A stretch of 64,000 nucleotides of DNA from Vallitalea longa. Its GTDB lineage: Bacteria; Bacillota; Clostridia; Lachnospirales; Vallitaleaceae. A program made the position numbers and the translations under genes. Shown piece by piece: positions 45,316 to 54,767 of the stretch. The DNA lies in contig NZ_BRLB01000001.1 of the NCBI RefSeq assembly GCF_027923465.1, forward strand, positions 310,001 to 374,000. Reading direction: 5' to 3'. The notes below the pieces were generated by a model. The model had not been told where the DNA came from, ran no database searches, and worked only from the letters and a program-made list of their open reading frames with translations. Position 1 is the first letter of the stretch. Each line of letters starts with the position of its first letter.

Positions 45316-45865
45316 CTTCGTCTTTTTCCTTTCTATTATAAATAAAAATACTTACTATCACTGCTCCTATTATGATAAAAATTGGAGAAACATCAAAAAA
45401 TAGTACGCATACGAATGCAACTGATAAAAATATTATTCCCCAAATATCTTTAACGGATTTTCTTACCATCTTATAAACAGAAATCACTAATAATGCTAGA
45501 ACTGCTGCCCTAACACCTTTAAAAGCATTTTCTACTATAGTTATTTCTCTTAATCTACTAAAAAATGTAGATATCATTATTATAATGATGATAGATGGAG
45601 AAATAACTCCTAGTGAAGCAGCTACAGCTCCCCAGAATCCTTTACCTTTTACACCAATAAGTGCAGCAGTATTAACTGCTATTACACCAGGAATGGATTG
45701 GGCCAATGCATAACTATCAAGTACTTCTTCTTCTGTAGACCATTTATATTTTTCTACTAGTTCTTTCTCGATTATAGGCAACATAGCATATCCACCACCT
45801 ATAGTAAATAGTCCTATTTTGAAGAATAACATGTAATACTTTAATATCTCTTTAAACTTTTTCAT
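45305..45865 (-). CDS. chrA: Chromate transporter, half-size subunit 1
   Basis: The 186-residue protein has the CHR motif FFKIGLFTIGGGYAMLPIIEKE..SYALAQSIPGVIAVNTAALIG. It is paired with the next gene. The region up to the neighbouring transporter gene (45866-46066) shows no clear promoter for either side. Confidence 0.88.
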   Translation of the reverse strand: MKKFKEILKYYMLFFKIGLFTIGGGYAMLPIIEKELVEKYKWSTEEEVLDSYALAQSIPGVIAVNTAALIGVKGKGFWGAVAASLGVISPSIIIIIMISTFFSRLREITIVENAFKGVRAAVLALLVISVYKMVRKSVKDIWGIIFLSVAFVCVLFFDVSPIFIIIGAVIVSIFIYNRKEKDEDAS

Positions 45866-46066
45866 TGATAATCACCTTTACATTTAATTACGTAAATATT
45901 CAACATATTTTAACATATAATTTTCTATATTTAAAGGACAAAAATTCATAAAATGATTAAACATCAAATATTGTAACAGGTACAATCTCCTATGCATAGT
46001 ATATTTATACCAAAGCAAACAGCATGAAAACAGTTGTTTACTAACAAAATAAGGAGGGTCAAATTA

Positions 46067-46294
46067 GTGAGGAAAAAATTGGTTAGCTTAGTAGTACTTA
46101 TGATTATTGCATCGACTGCAATCCTTAGTGGATGTAATAGTAAAAGTAATCTTACAACTGTAAGACTAAACGAAGTTGTTCATTCAATATTCTATGCTCC
46201 TCAATACGTCGCTATTGAAAAAGGGTTCTTTGAAGATGAAGGTCTAGATATTGAACTTACCACAGGATGTGCAAATGAGTACATCAGTAAATAA
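46067..46294 (+). CDS. 5' fragment of the NMT1/THI5-type substrate-binding protein (split gene)
   Basis: It starts at GTG 46067 (GGAGGG eight bases upstream). A lipoprotein signal (KLVSLVVLMIIASTAILSGC) and the fold start RLNEVVHSIFYAPQYVAIEKGFFEDEGLDIELTTG are followed by nine foreign codons and a stop. The break comes where family members continue WGAD. The continuation lies 4.05 kb away at 50315. Without the insert the protein would be 333 residues, a normal length. Alone this fragment cannot bind ligand. Confidence 0.88.
   Translation: MRKKLVSLVVLMIIASTAILSGCNSKSNLTTVRLNEVVHSIFYAPQYVAIEKGFFEDEGLDIELTTGCANEYISK
46262..46288 (+). other. attL of element 1
   Basis: Core ACAGGATG is followed on the element side by TGAGTACATCAGT (46276-46288), the exact inverted copy of the arm at the other end. 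The arm overlaps the recombinase stop codon. Confidence 0.8.
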
Positions 46295-47915
46295 AATCGA
46301 TTACTATTTCATCATCACATACAGTTATTTTACTAACCAATTTACTTATGATAGCTTTCTTTTCATTCAAAGAACAACTATTATAAATTCCTGTTAATTG
46401 CTCAAACTTACATTTATCCTTTAACTTCTTAACATTTTCTTTAACACTATCAACATAATCTGTAATCTTTTGTATCTCTATATCTAATTTTGCTAGTTTA
46501 TCTTTATTACGATTGATATTCTTAACGAATATATCCGCTTTTTCCTGATCATTATTCAATAAGCATTCATCTATGGCCATTTCATATTTATATATCAATT
46601 TTTGCAGTTTTTCTCTTAGTAATATAAAGCTATTCAACTCGTACTGTTTATTATAATTAGTACATTCTATAGTTGATAGCATTTTATTAAAATCAGCTAC
46701 ACTAAAATCCTTTATTTCATTAGCAATCACTTCATTAATAATGCTATCATATTTTGATATACCATATATAGTCTTTTGTGTTATTTCCTTATGCTTTTCC
46801 TTATTCACAATATGATTTGGACAGCAATAATAATAAACTTTTTTCTTGATATCTTTATTATCTTTCTTTCTATGATATTTATTATAAGAATAACCTGTTT
46901 TCAATTTACAACCACATCTACAATAAATAAGTCCACTACATAATGCATTATCACTTATAGTAGCTGCTGTAAATAATTTATTCTTGTTTTTTTTGCGTTT
47001 TTCTATTAAGTCTTGAACATGATAATAATCTTTATCACTAATCAATCTAAGTTGTTTATTATATGGTTGAATCTTATAATTGTCTTGGCTATTTCTAATA
47101 ACCTTATCTCTTGTGGATCTTGTCTTATTATACGATTTTAGACCAATATATACTGGATTCTTCAATATTCGTATTATTGTTGAAGCTCTCCATAAAAATT
47201 CATTTTGTGAAAGCTTCATATTATGATTTAAGTAATATTTCTTTTTTCTAGTATAGAAGTTATTACTATTTAAATAATTAGCTATTCTTACTGTACCCAT
47301 GTTTTTGTTCATATATAGATCAAAAATGATTTTCACCACTTTTGCTTCTTCTGAATCTACGACCAGCCTACTAATGTATTGTCCTTTTCTATTCATATCG
47401 TTAGTTCTAATTAATCTATATCCATATGGAAGCCCTCCTAGAAATCTTCCTTTCTCATTTTTTTCTGCAAAAGCCGATTTGACTCTCATAGAAGTCTTGA
47501 TACTCTCAAATTCCGCTGTCCAACTATTAAAAAAATTAATCAACTTGTCCATATGGGAATCTGTCCTTATTTCATTATTGGTTAAGGTTTCGAAAACTCT
47601 TATATCATTATTTGATAATACTTGTAGAATGTGAGGTGCTTCATCAGATCGTCTAGTAAGCCTGTCATTATTATATATTAACAATAAATCAAAATCTCTA
47701 TTTTCAGCTCTTATGAGTATATCTATTAACTCATTCCTTTCTTTCAATGGTACCTTAAACCCTGATACATCAATCTCTGTATACTCTTCAATTAATTTCA
47801 CATGATTTTCTGTGCAAAAATCCTGACAGCTTTTTTTCTGCATAGCCTCATCCTGTCTATCAGTACTAACCCTGTATAATGCTATAGCTCTTAATCCTTT
47901 TATATTACACTCCAC
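46284..47915 (-). CDS. Large serine recombinase of element 1
   Basis: In this 543-residue protein the resolvase domain has the likely catalytic Ser17 in ALYRVSTDRQ and LLIYNNDRLTRR. Then come the recombinase domain (GLPYGYRLI, ILKNPVYIG), a zinc ribbon (LCSGLIYCRCGC...YYYCCPNH) and a coiled coil (near 430-510). This is the phage-integrase/SpoIVCA type of recombinase that catalyses directional integration and excision. Its stop lies 15 bp from the core. It is only distantly similar to the recombinase of element 2, so the two elements arrived independently. Confidence 0.93.
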   Translation of the reverse strand: MECNIKGLRAIALYRVSTDRQDEAMQKKSCQDFCTENHVKLIEEYTEIDVSGFKVPLKERNELIDILIRAENRDFDLLLIYNNDRLTRRSDEAPHILQVLSNNDIRVFETLTNNEIRTDSHMDKLINFFNSWTAEFESIKTSMRVKSAFAEKNEKGRFLGGLPYGYRLIRTNDMNRKGQYISRLVVDSEEAKVVKIIFDLYMNKNMGTVRIANYLNSNNFYTRKKKYYLNHNMKLSQNEFLWRASTIIRILKNPVYIGLKSYNKTRSTRDKVIRNSQDNYKIQPYNKQLRLISDKDYYHVQDLIEKRKKNKNKLFTAATISDNALCSGLIYCRCGCKLKTGYSYNKYHRKKDNKDIKKKVYYYCCPNHIVNKEKHKEITQKTIYGISKYDSIINEVIANEIKDFSVADFNKMLSTIECTNYNKQYELNSFILLREKLQKLIYKYEMAIDECLLNNDQEKADIFVKNINRNKDKLAKLDIEIQKITDYVDSVKENVKKLKDKCKFEQLTGIYNSCSLNEKKAIISKLVSKITVCDDEIVIDFIY

Positions 47916-47932
47916 ATAATCCCCCCTGGATT

Positions 47933-48073
47933 TTAGTATTCATTTTTTTGAATGGAAGTAATTAATATCTTGAATACTCTATTTTCCACTTCTGACTTAT
48001 CTCCCTCTAATTGATGATTACATATAACTTTAATACCTTTGACATATTTAATTTCTATTTCTCCATTCTTCAA
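47933..48073 (-). CDS. 46-residue protein beside the element 1 recombinase
   Basis: AAGGAG precedes a TTG start at 48073; the frame ends 18 bp before the recombinase start. The basic, soluble peptide (MKNGEIEIKYVKGIKVICNH at its start) has no recognised family. The position next to a large serine recombinase is where directionality factors are often encoded (for example SprB in SP-beta). That role is a guess. The rest of the gap to 48229 has no other signal. Confidence 0.5.
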   Translation of the reverse strand: MKNGEIEIKYVKGIKVICNHQLEGDKSEVENRVFKILITSIQKNEY

Positions 48074-48229
48074 AAATATAACTCCTTATATTTAAATATA
48101 TCTATTAATATGCCATACATATATTGTCCTATTAATAATATTTATTGAAAAAGATACTATCTAAAAACACTAATTAAGATTTCTTTTTGTACATTAACAA
48201 ACAAAATTATAATAGATTTATGTATTATT

Positions 48230-48259
48230 TTGACAAAATATATAATAAAATGATATAAT
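48230..48259 (+). promoter_or_regulatory. Promoter of the chemotaxis receptor
   Basis: TTGACA (48230-48235) and TATAAT (48254-48259) are spaced by 18 bp, about 120 bp ahead of the gene. So the cargo has its own promoter. Confidence 0.7.
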
Positions 48260-48379
48260 GTAAAAAATATACATAACTAGAATAAAAAGTATATATATCA
48301 TCATTTATTCAAGGAGGAATTTTTTACATATTTAACTCAAGGGGTTATATAAATAACACTTATTTTACGGAGGTAGTTT

Positions 48380-50152
48380 ATGAAATGGTTTAAAAATTTA
48401 AAAATAACATCAAAAATACTTATAGGATTTATTTTAGTTTCTTTAATAACTGGTGTAGTAGGATTTGTTGGATATTATTCAATGAACCGTATTATGGATG
48501 ATCAAAATGAAATTGCTAATGTACGTCTTCCCAGTGTAGAAGCTTTGTTAATTATAAGTGAAGCTCAAACAGCTGTCATTGTTGGTGAACGAGGACTTAT
48601 TAATTCGGATATATATGATGCTCAATTTAGAAAAGATCAATATACATACATTGAGGATGCCTTTGCCAGAGCTGATGCCGCTTGGGTTGTATATGCTGAA
48701 CTTCCCCAGACGGAAGAAGAAGCCGTATTATGGGATAAATTTATAACTCAATGGAAAGATTGGGAAAAGAAAGAAAATGAAATTGTCAAATTGCAAAAAG
48801 AAAGAGATGAATTAGCAACATCTAATTTACCTGAAAGTATTGATAAAATTAAATCGATTGATAAACAGGTTTTAGAATCTTCTAACATTAACAGAGAACT
48901 ATTTTTACAATCCGAACAAACATTAGATGATATTATTAATGTAAATATGGCTATAGCAGATGAAGCTAATGATAAAGGTAAAGATACATATGCTTCTGCC
49001 AGTCTAGTAGTTATTGTAGTTATAGTATTGGGTATATTCTTATCTATTTTCTTTGGTTTGATAATAGCTAATACAATAAAAAAACCTATCAAGAAATCAA
49101 TAAACATGTTAAAAGATATCTCTGAAGGAGAAGGCGATCTGACTAAAAGACTTAACATAACAACTAAAGACGAATTAGGTAAACTCGCTAATTATTTCAA
49201 TATCTTTATAGATAATATACATGAAATAGTTTCACAGGTTAAAACAAATGCTGATAACCTAGCAGAATCATCTAATCAAATTTCACTAGGTATGGAACAT
49301 TCTAACGAAGGTATGGAAGAAATATCTACTGGCGTAGCTAATGTTTCAGATAGTTCTCAAAATAATGCCAGTATTGTTGAAGAAGCTACTGCTAGTATAC
49401 AAGAATTAGCAAGTAATTCAGATATAGTTTCACAACAAGTCGACAATGCATTCAACGACAGTAATTCAGCGCTTGAATATGTTAATCAAGGAGCTAATAA
49501 TATAAAAGAAGTAGTTAATGCCAATAGTAGGGTAAAAGAATCCACTGACCAAGTATATGATGCTATAGTTAATCTAAAAGCTTCATCAGATGAAATAGGT
49601 GAAATAGTTACAATAATAGCTAATATTTCTGAGCAAACTAACCTCCTTGCATTAAATGCTGCTATAGAAGCCGCTAGAGCTGGTGAACATGGTAAAGGCT
49701 TTGCTGTTGTAGCAGATGAAGTAAGAAATCTAGCAGAAGAAAGCAAAGAATCAGCTCTAAATATAAGCAAATTGATAACTGAAATCCAAAGCAAAGCTGA
49801 TAATGCCAACGCAGCTATTTCTGAAGGTCAAGAATTAGTAGAAATAAGCGTTAAGAAATCCAATATCATCGATGACCACTTTAGAAATATATTGAATTCA
49901 ATTAAAGGCATTAATGATAAAATTGAAATGATATCCAATTCAGCTAATCAACAATCACAAGTTGCTGAAGAAATGACAAAAGCTATGGACCAAATGTCAT
50001 CTTCAATTCAAGAAAATGCAAGTTCTGTTCAACAGATTAACAGTGTAATGGAAGAACAGGCAAGTGCATTTGAAGAAATCGGTGCTAGTATAGAAGAACA
50101 ACGAAACGTAGCTTATACATTAAAAGAAAGAACAGATAAATTCAAAGTATAA
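48380..50152 (+). CDS. Methyl-accepting chemotaxis protein
   Basis: In this 590-residue protein membrane helices at about 10-32 and 205-230 enclose a four-helix-bundle sensor domain. A HAMP domain ([24 protein letters not shown]) and the signalling hairpin with [44 protein letters not shown] follow. It is intact, has its own promoter and terminator, and is the main cargo of element 1. The ligand is unknown. Confidence 0.93.
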   Translation: MKWFKNLKITSKILIGFILVSLITGVVGFVGYYSMNRIMDDQNEIANVRLPSVEALLIISEAQTAVIVGERGLINSDIYDAQFRKDQYTYIEDAFARADAAWVVYAELPQTEEEAVLWDKFITQWKDWEKKENEIVKLQKERDELATSNLPESIDKIKSIDKQVLESSNINRELFLQSEQTLDDIINVNMAIADEANDKGKDTYASASLVVIVVIVLGIFLSIFFGLIIANTIKKPIKKSINMLKDISEGEGDLTKRLNITTKDELGKLANYFNIFIDNIHEIVSQVKTNADNLAESSNQISLGMEHSNEGMEEISTGVANVSDSSQNNASIVEEATASIQELASNSDIVSQQVDNAFNDSNSALEYVNQGANNIKEVVNANSRVKESTDQVYDAIVNLKASSDEIGEIVTIIANISEQTNLLALNAAIEAARAGEHGKGFAVVADEVRNLAEESKESALNISKLITEIQSKADNANAAISEGQELVEISVKKSNIIDDHFRNILNSIKGINDKIEMISNSANQQSQVAEEMTKAMDQMSSSIQENASSVQQINSVMEEQASAFEEIGASIEEQRNVAYTLKERTDKFKV

Positions 50153-50174
50153 TATATTAATACTGATATTAATG

Positions 50175-50226
50175 TTGGGAAGTATCATAATGCATTGTAT
50201 TAAAATGATACTTCCCAATTATTTTT
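50175..50226 (+). terminator. Terminator of the chemotaxis receptor
   Basis: TTGGGAAGTATCAT and ATGATACTTCCCAA form a 14-bp stem ending in TTATTTTT. Confidence 0.85.
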
Positions 50227-50301
50227 AATCCACTCTCTTCAGGTTATGTTTACTCATAATAAAAGACTGTATTCTCATTTGGAATAACATATTATAAATT
50301 G

Positions 50302-50322
50302 ACTGATGTACTCAACAGGATG
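50302..50322 (+). other. attR of element 1
   Basis: ACTGATGTACTCA (50302-50314) directly precedes core ACAGGATG; it is the inverted copy of the arm at 46276-46288. Confidence 0.8.
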
Positions 50323-51121
50323 GGGCGCAGATAAATCAATGACAGCTTTAATTTCTAACAACGCAGACATAGCCTTCATGGGTTCAGAATCATCTATTTA
50401 CGTCTATAATGAAGGCAAAGAAGACTATGTAATCAACTTTGCACAACTCACCCAACGTGCTGGAAACTTCCTAATAGGAAGAACTAATGAAGAATTCAAT
50501 TGGGAGAATGTAAGAGGTAAGACAATAGTAGGTGGACGTCCTGGGGGTATGCCCCAAATGGTACTGGAATATATTCTGAAAAAGAATAATATTAACCCTT
50601 ATGAGGATGTAGAGGTTATTACAAATATCGACTTTACCGCTACAGCTGGTTCTTTTATTGGAGGCACGGGAGATTATACAGCTGAATTTGAACCATCAGC
50701 TTCCAAAATAGAAAATGAAGGTAAAGGATATGTTGTAGCTTCATTAGGAGTAGAAAGTGGTATGGTTCCTTACACCTCATACATGGCAGAAAAAAGTTAT
50801 ATAAAAGCCAATCCAGAAACCATACAGAAATTCACAAATGCTATCTATAAAGCTCAAATCTGGGTTGATGAACACACTCCAGAAGAAATTTCTGAAGTTA
50901 TAGCACCACAATTCAAAGATACCGAAATGGATCTATTAATCAAGATAGTTCAGAGATACAAAGATCAAGATACTTGGAGAAAAGACCCATATTTTGAAAA
51001 AGCAGGTCTTGACCTACTTCAGAATATTCTTGATTCAGCTGGTGAACTATCGAAAGAAGTAGAATATGATAAAATCATAACAACAGAATTTGCTGAAGAA
51101 GCAATCAAAAATATAGAATAA
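50315..51121 (+). CDS. 3' fragment of the NMT1/THI5-type substrate-binding protein (split gene)
   Basis: From the core the frame reads TGWGADKSMTALISNNADIAFMGSESSIYVYNEGKEDYVINFAQLTQRAG..GGRPGGMPQMVLEYILKKNNI, the rest of an NMT1/THI5-type periplasmic-binding fold as found in thiamine-precursor (ThiY-like) importers. An in-frame ATG at 50306 has no ribosome site. The piece is therefore silent unless element 1 leaves. It is followed by a strong terminator, so the ATPase and permease are transcribed separately. Confidence 0.88.
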   Translation, partial: TGWGADKSMTALISNNADIAFMGSESSIYVYNEGKEDYVINFAQLTQRAGNFLIGRTNEEFNWENVRGKTIVGGRPGGMPQMVLEYILKKNNINPYEDVEVITNIDFTATAGSFIGGTGDYTAEFEPSASKIENEGKGYVVASLGVESGMVPYTSYMAEKSYIKANPETIQKFTNAIYKAQIWVDEHTPEEISEVIAPQFKDTEMDLLIKIVQRYKDQDTWRKDPYFEKAGLDLLQNILDSAGELSKEVEYDKIITTEFAEEAIKNIE

Positions 51122-51127
51122 ATTTAG

Positions 51128-51187
51128 GGCATTTCATAATTAGCAAACAAAACTATCAAACACTAATTATTGAAATGCCTTTTTTAT
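51128..51187. terminator. Terminator after the substrate-binding protein gene
   Basis: GGCATTTCA...TGAAATGCC with inner ATAATTAG/CTAATTAT pairing ends in T6; it also covers the converging regulator gene. Confidence 0.8.
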
Positions 51188-51198
51188 ATTTGTAACAT

Positions 51199-51930
51199 TT
51201 AGAATACCAATTCACTTATGTGAATACTAACATCTTTCATCGCAGAAATTACTTCTTCTATATTATCTCCTAAATGCTGTCTGAAAGTCCCTGCTCCCAA
51301 TACCGCTATAGGCTTAGATTCACCCGCATATAATGGAATACCTATTCTCAAAATATTTTTATTTATGAACCCTTTATCAAGAACATATCCGTTCTCCATA
51401 AAATGTGATTTCAATTCTTGTAAACACTCTCTCTTATCATTATAATCACTAAAATAAGTTTCTATAATTCGCTTCTGCTCTTCTTGCTCTAAATGTATGA
51501 TATAAGGCAAAGACCAAACAATGGATTCTTCATAATAACGACTGGTATCAACACTCATCATGGTTATATTATCTTTATGTGCCTTTTTGGTTAATACAAT
51601 AAACTGGTCATTAGAATATCCAATTAGCAATAAACTGATTCCAAAACGGTCACTTAATTCAACTAAATGTTTATAAGCCACTTCTTTCAGGAAATGCCAT
51701 CTATTACTTTTCTCAGCTAGACTGAATAACTTCAATCCTGTTATATATTTGTTGTTTAAATTCTTCTGTATATAATCTAGATAGCGCAAAGTATGAAGAT
51801 AGCGATTCAAGCTACTTACATTATAACCAGTCATCGATTGAAGCTGGTTAAAACTAACTTCCTCCTCTTTTGCTATTATCTCTAGAATCTTTAGCCCTTT
51901 CTCTAAAGCTGGAGCTGGTGTCAAAGACAT
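51199..51930 (-). CDS. IclR-family regulator
   Basis: In this 243-residue protein the N-terminal winged helix (ALEKGLKILEIIAKEEEVSFNQLQSMTGYNVSSLNRYLHTLRYLDYIQK) is followed by an IclR effector domain (DRFGISLLLIGYSNDQFIVL...GIPLYAGESKPIAVLGAG). It is 24 bp after the MFS gene in the same operon and inserted between the two halves of the ABC importer locus. It may control the importer or the MFS gene. Confidence 0.85.
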   Translation of the reverse strand: MSLTPAPALEKGLKILEIIAKEEEVSFNQLQSMTGYNVSSLNRYLHTLRYLDYIQKNLNNKYITGLKLFSLAEKSNRWHFLKEVAYKHLVELSDRFGISLLLIGYSNDQFIVLTKKAHKDNITMMSVDTSRYYEESIVWSLPYIIHLEQEEQKRIIETYFSDYNDKRECLQELKSHFMENGYVLDKGFINKNILRIGIPLYAGESKPIAVLGAGTFRQHLGDNIEEVISAMKDVSIHISELVF

Positions 51931-51954
51931 TATATCACCATTCCTTTCAACTAA

Positions 51955-53178
51955 TTATAAATCTTTCTTGATTATGTAAATTAATGCCAATAGATATAGT
52001 ATACCTGCTATAACAAAAAGTATTTGAAAAATATCTAGCGAAAATATTTTCCAAGTCGGATCGATTACCCTAATGATGATTGTACTAATATTAGTACTAA
52101 CAAAAGAGAACACTGCTGTAATAGCTGAATTAACTGCCATATATGATAATCTATATTCATGATCTGTTAATTTCAAGTTGACATTAAACTTAGCTATATT
52201 GAACCCTATCATAAATATACCATTTAACAAGATAAATAAAAAGTAAAATATGTGAAAATCCAAAGAAATAAAAATCCATAAAAAATGAGTAAAGCCAAAG
52301 CATAAACCAGTATATTTCAATATCTTTTTCCATCCATATCTATCCACACCTGCTCCCCACATTTTAGCAAGGAGTAATTTGACTACCGCTGTAAAACTTG
52401 CTACGAAAGCTATAAAACCATATGAAAGATTAATATATTTAATAGCATATATATTAAAGAAAGGTCTACCGAAATTCCATGCGAACATCCATAATAATGA
52501 AAATAATATAAACTGCCTATATTTAGTATCTTTTAGAGGATATGTTAAAGTTTGTCTTAATGTCAACTTACCTTTAGTTATTATAGGGTAATCATCTAGT
52601 CTTGTAATAATAAATATTTCTCCAACTGCAAAAATAATACTTATTATAAATATCATCATAAATAAGGCTGTAGTATGTTCATAGGAATCCAGAACCCTAC
52701 CCACGCATAAAGGAATTAGTATACCAACACCATTAGATATCAAGTTACGTGTTGAATAATATCTTCCTTTTCTATCCATCGGAATAATTCTATCATTCCA
52801 AGCTAAAAAAGTTCCTCCCATAAGTGAAGTGAATGACATTGAAGTGAATATTATGAATAATAAAAGTATGAATCTGTAATTCTCAATAAATGGTAGAAAC
52901 ATTACGAAATAGAATACAATGAATCTTAAGGTTCTAGTAATAAGTACCATTTTCTTAGGACTCTTGAATTTTTCATATATCAACGGAGAAATCAACTGAA
53001 AGATATTAGTAAGAGCTATGAACCCTAAAATATATCCCATCTCATAATCTTGTAAACCTAGATAAATCATGAAGCTAGTTAAAACTAAATTACCTGGTGT
53101 AGCAATTGCTTCAAAAATATTTCTTAATCCGATACACAGTAAAAAAACATTCTTCTGCTTCATTTTATATTTTTTCAT
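51955..53178 (-). CDS. MFS transporter
   Basis: The 407-residue protein has about 12 membrane helices (LRNIFEAIATPGNLVLTSFMIYLGLQDYEMGYILG..., RKGRYYSTRNLISNGVGILIPL). No substrate signature is recognised. It is transcribed divergently from the ABC ATPase and upstream of the IclR gene. Placement suggests a solute related to that of the importer, but this is inference. Confidence 0.8.
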   Translation of the reverse strand: MKKYKMKQKNVFLLCIGLRNIFEAIATPGNLVLTSFMIYLGLQDYEMGYILGFIALTNIFQLISPLIYEKFKSPKKMVLITRTLRFIVFYFVMFLPFIENYRFILLLFIIFTSMSFTSLMGGTFLAWNDRIIPMDRKGRYYSTRNLISNGVGILIPLCVGRVLDSYEHTTALFMMIFIISIIFAVGEIFIITRLDDYPIITKGKLTLRQTLTYPLKDTKYRQFILFSLLWMFAWNFGRPFFNIYAIKYINLSYGFIAFVASFTAVVKLLLAKMWGAGVDRYGWKKILKYTGLCFGFTHFLWIFISLDFHIFYFLFILLNGIFMIGFNIAKFNVNLKLTDHEYRLSYMAVNSAITAVFSFVSTNISTIIIRVIDPTWKIFSLDIFQILFVIAGILYLLALIYIIKKDL

Positions 53179-53340
53179 ACATCCACCTTTACTTTTATAT
53201 ATAATAGTTTAACTACTATATATAATACCATAATATCGAATATACTTCTACATGATTATTCAAATCAATAAAATGAGCTAGGAAGATATATTTTTCTCTG
53301 GACCTAATGATTGCCATATTTTATAGTTATTTAAGTATCA

Positions 53341-53398
53341 AAGTTAAGTCATTAACTTACACATAATAATGTTGACTGTAATACAATATAGTATATTG
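53341..53398 (+). promoter_or_regulatory. Two palindromes ahead of the ABC ATPase gene
   Basis: AAGTTAA-GTCA-TTAACTT (53341-53358) and CAATATA-G-TATATTG (53384-53398) flank a TTGACT (53372-53377) in the divergent control region. They are candidate regulator sites, possibly for the IclR protein. A clean -10 is not obvious. Confidence 0.5.
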
Positions 53399-53418
53399 AA
53401 AATAAATTGGAGGTACAT

Positions 53419-54117
53419 ATGTCTCCTTTAGTTAAAATTAAAAATCTATCCTATACTTATCACACACCAAAAGGTGAAACCAAGACTTTAGAGAATATCA
53501 ACCTTGAGATTAATAAAGGAGAATTTGTAAGTATTGTAGGTCCAAGTGGATGTGGTAAATCCACATTGCTATCCTTAATTTCCGGTTTATTGCAACCATC
53601 TATCGGCGAAGTTTTCCTTGACAAATCTTTAATAATTAACGATTCTCATTATATTGGATACATGCTTCAGAAAGATCATCTTTTTGAATGGAGGACAGTA
53701 TATAAAAATGTACTCCTTGGTCTAGAAATCAATAACAAAATATGTAAAGAGAGTCTTCAATATATAGACGATTTATTAAAAAAATATGGATTATATGATT
53801 TTAAGAATTATAAGCCTTCTCAGCTTTCAGGAGGTATGAGACAAAAAGCAGCTCTTATCAGAACATTAGCTTTACAACCAGAAATATTGTTGTTAGACGA
53901 ACCATTTGCAGCTCTTGATTATCAAACTAGATTATCTGCCGGAGATGAGATAGGAACTATATTAAAAAAAGAAAATAAGACAGCTCTATTAGTAACTCAC
54001 GATATAGCAGATGCTATATTTCATAAAAAGTTACTGAATCAACTTTTTCACACTTCAAAATACAAACAGATGATTACTATATTACTGCTGCATTTAATTA
54101 TAGGTACAAAAAGCTGA
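53419..54117 (+). CDS. 5' fragment of the importer ATPase (split gene)
   Basis: It starts at ATG 53419 (GGAGG five bases upstream). It is of the SsuB/TauB/ThiZ type, with Walker A GPSGCGKST, Q-loop MLQKDHLFEW, signature LSGGMRQK, Walker B LLLDEPFAALD and H-loop LLVTHDIADAI. At 54018 the native frame ends and 33 foreign codons follow to a stop. The missing end (SMGDKVVVLSKRP...) is at 60187-60354. Joined, the gene has 256 codons including stop. All ATPase motifs are on this piece, so it might still fold, but with a wrong tail. Confidence 0.88.
   Translation: MSPLVKIKNLSYTYHTPKGETKTLENINLEINKGEFVSIVGPSGCGKSTLLSLISGLLQPSIGEVFLDKSLIINDSHYIGYMLQKDHLFEWRTVYKNVLLGLEINNKICKESLQYIDDLLKKYGLYDFKNYKPSQLSGGMRQKAALIRTLALQPEILLLDEPFAALDYQTRLSAGDEIGTILKKENKTALLVTHDIADAIFHKKLLNQLFHTSKYKQMITILLLHLIIGTKS
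54013..54039 (+). other. attL of element 2
   Basis: Core GCTATA, then the element arm ATAAAAAG (54023-54030) and TTACTGAAT (54031-54039). Both are inverted copies of arm segments at the other end. Confidence 0.75.
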
Positions 54118-54158
54118 ATTACCAAAAACCGTCTTACTTATAGTATTCATATTTAAAA

Positions 54159-54749
54159 TTAAAATACTCTTATCTTGTTTAATGGCCATAAGCGAATTAC
54201 CACTTGACCTTCAACCTTATCTATTTCTACACATCCAAAATCCCTACTGTCACTACTATGTTCTCTATTATCACCAAGTACAAATAATTCACCTTCATGA
54301 ACCTCTATTGGAAAGTCGATAATGGTTTTTTCTGTTATACCTTTAATATATGGTTCTTCTAATTCTTTATCGTTAATAAAGACCTTACCATTTCTAATAT
54401 CGATTCTATCTCCTGGTACACCGATAACTCTTTTTACGTATCTCATTCTAGGATGCTTACGTTGCAACTTTCCTAGAGTATCTTCAATACATATCCCTAT
54501 AGGATTGCCCCAGAAACCTTCAGGTCTATCTTTCAGAAAAACTATTATATCTCCAAATTTGGGTTCTGTAAATATGTATGATAACTTCTCAGCAAACAAA
54601 AAATCATTTTCCTTCAAGGTATTTTCCATTGAATGTTGTTGAACTTTTGTAGAAGCTAGTGCATAACTTTGAATGACAATCACACTAATAATTACAATAA
54701 CCGCAAATACAACTATATCTTTTAATTCTTTTAATATTTTTTTACCCAT
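54159..54749 (-). CDS. lepB: Type I signal peptidase
   Basis: In this 196-residue protein one N-terminal membrane anchor (VVFAVIVIISVIVIQSYAL) is followed by the catalytic Ser in QHSMENTL (about 40), the catalytic Lys in RYVKRVIGVPGDRI (about 105) and the GDNREHSSDSRDFG box. It removes signal peptides at the outer membrane face. It lies 18 bp after murI in the same direction, inside element 2. Many Firmicutes have several such genes, so it need not be the essential copy. Confidence 0.92.
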   Translation of the reverse strand: MGKKILKELKDIVVFAVIVIISVIVIQSYALASTKVQQHSMENTLKENDFLFAEKLSYIFTEPKFGDIIVFLKDRPEGFWGNPIGICIEDTLGKLQRKHPRMRYVKRVIGVPGDRIDIRNGKVFINDKELEEPYIKGITEKTIIDFPIEVHEGELFVLGDNREHSSDSRDFGCVEIDKVEGQVVIRLWPLNKIRVF

Positions 54750-54767
54750 ATTTTTTACTCCAATCTC

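Larger units (their letters stand above)
46262..50322. mobile_element. Intervening element 1 in the substrate-binding protein gene
   Basis: Bounded by the shared core ACAGGATG (46262-46269 and 50315-50322), it is 4,053 bp long. It contains a serine recombinase (reading toward the left end), a 46-residue protein and a chemotaxis receptor. Removing one core copy and the insert joins the gene halves in frame: 203 plus 799 nt make 334 codons. The circular junction would be a 13-bp perfect inverted repeat around a 14-bp centre. Confidence 0.88.

Noticed and set aside
45866-46066. Possible thiamine pyrophosphate riboswitch ahead of the importer gene
   Set aside because: The conserved CTGAGA and related THI-box pieces are not present, and no riboswitch-like fold with terminator was found.
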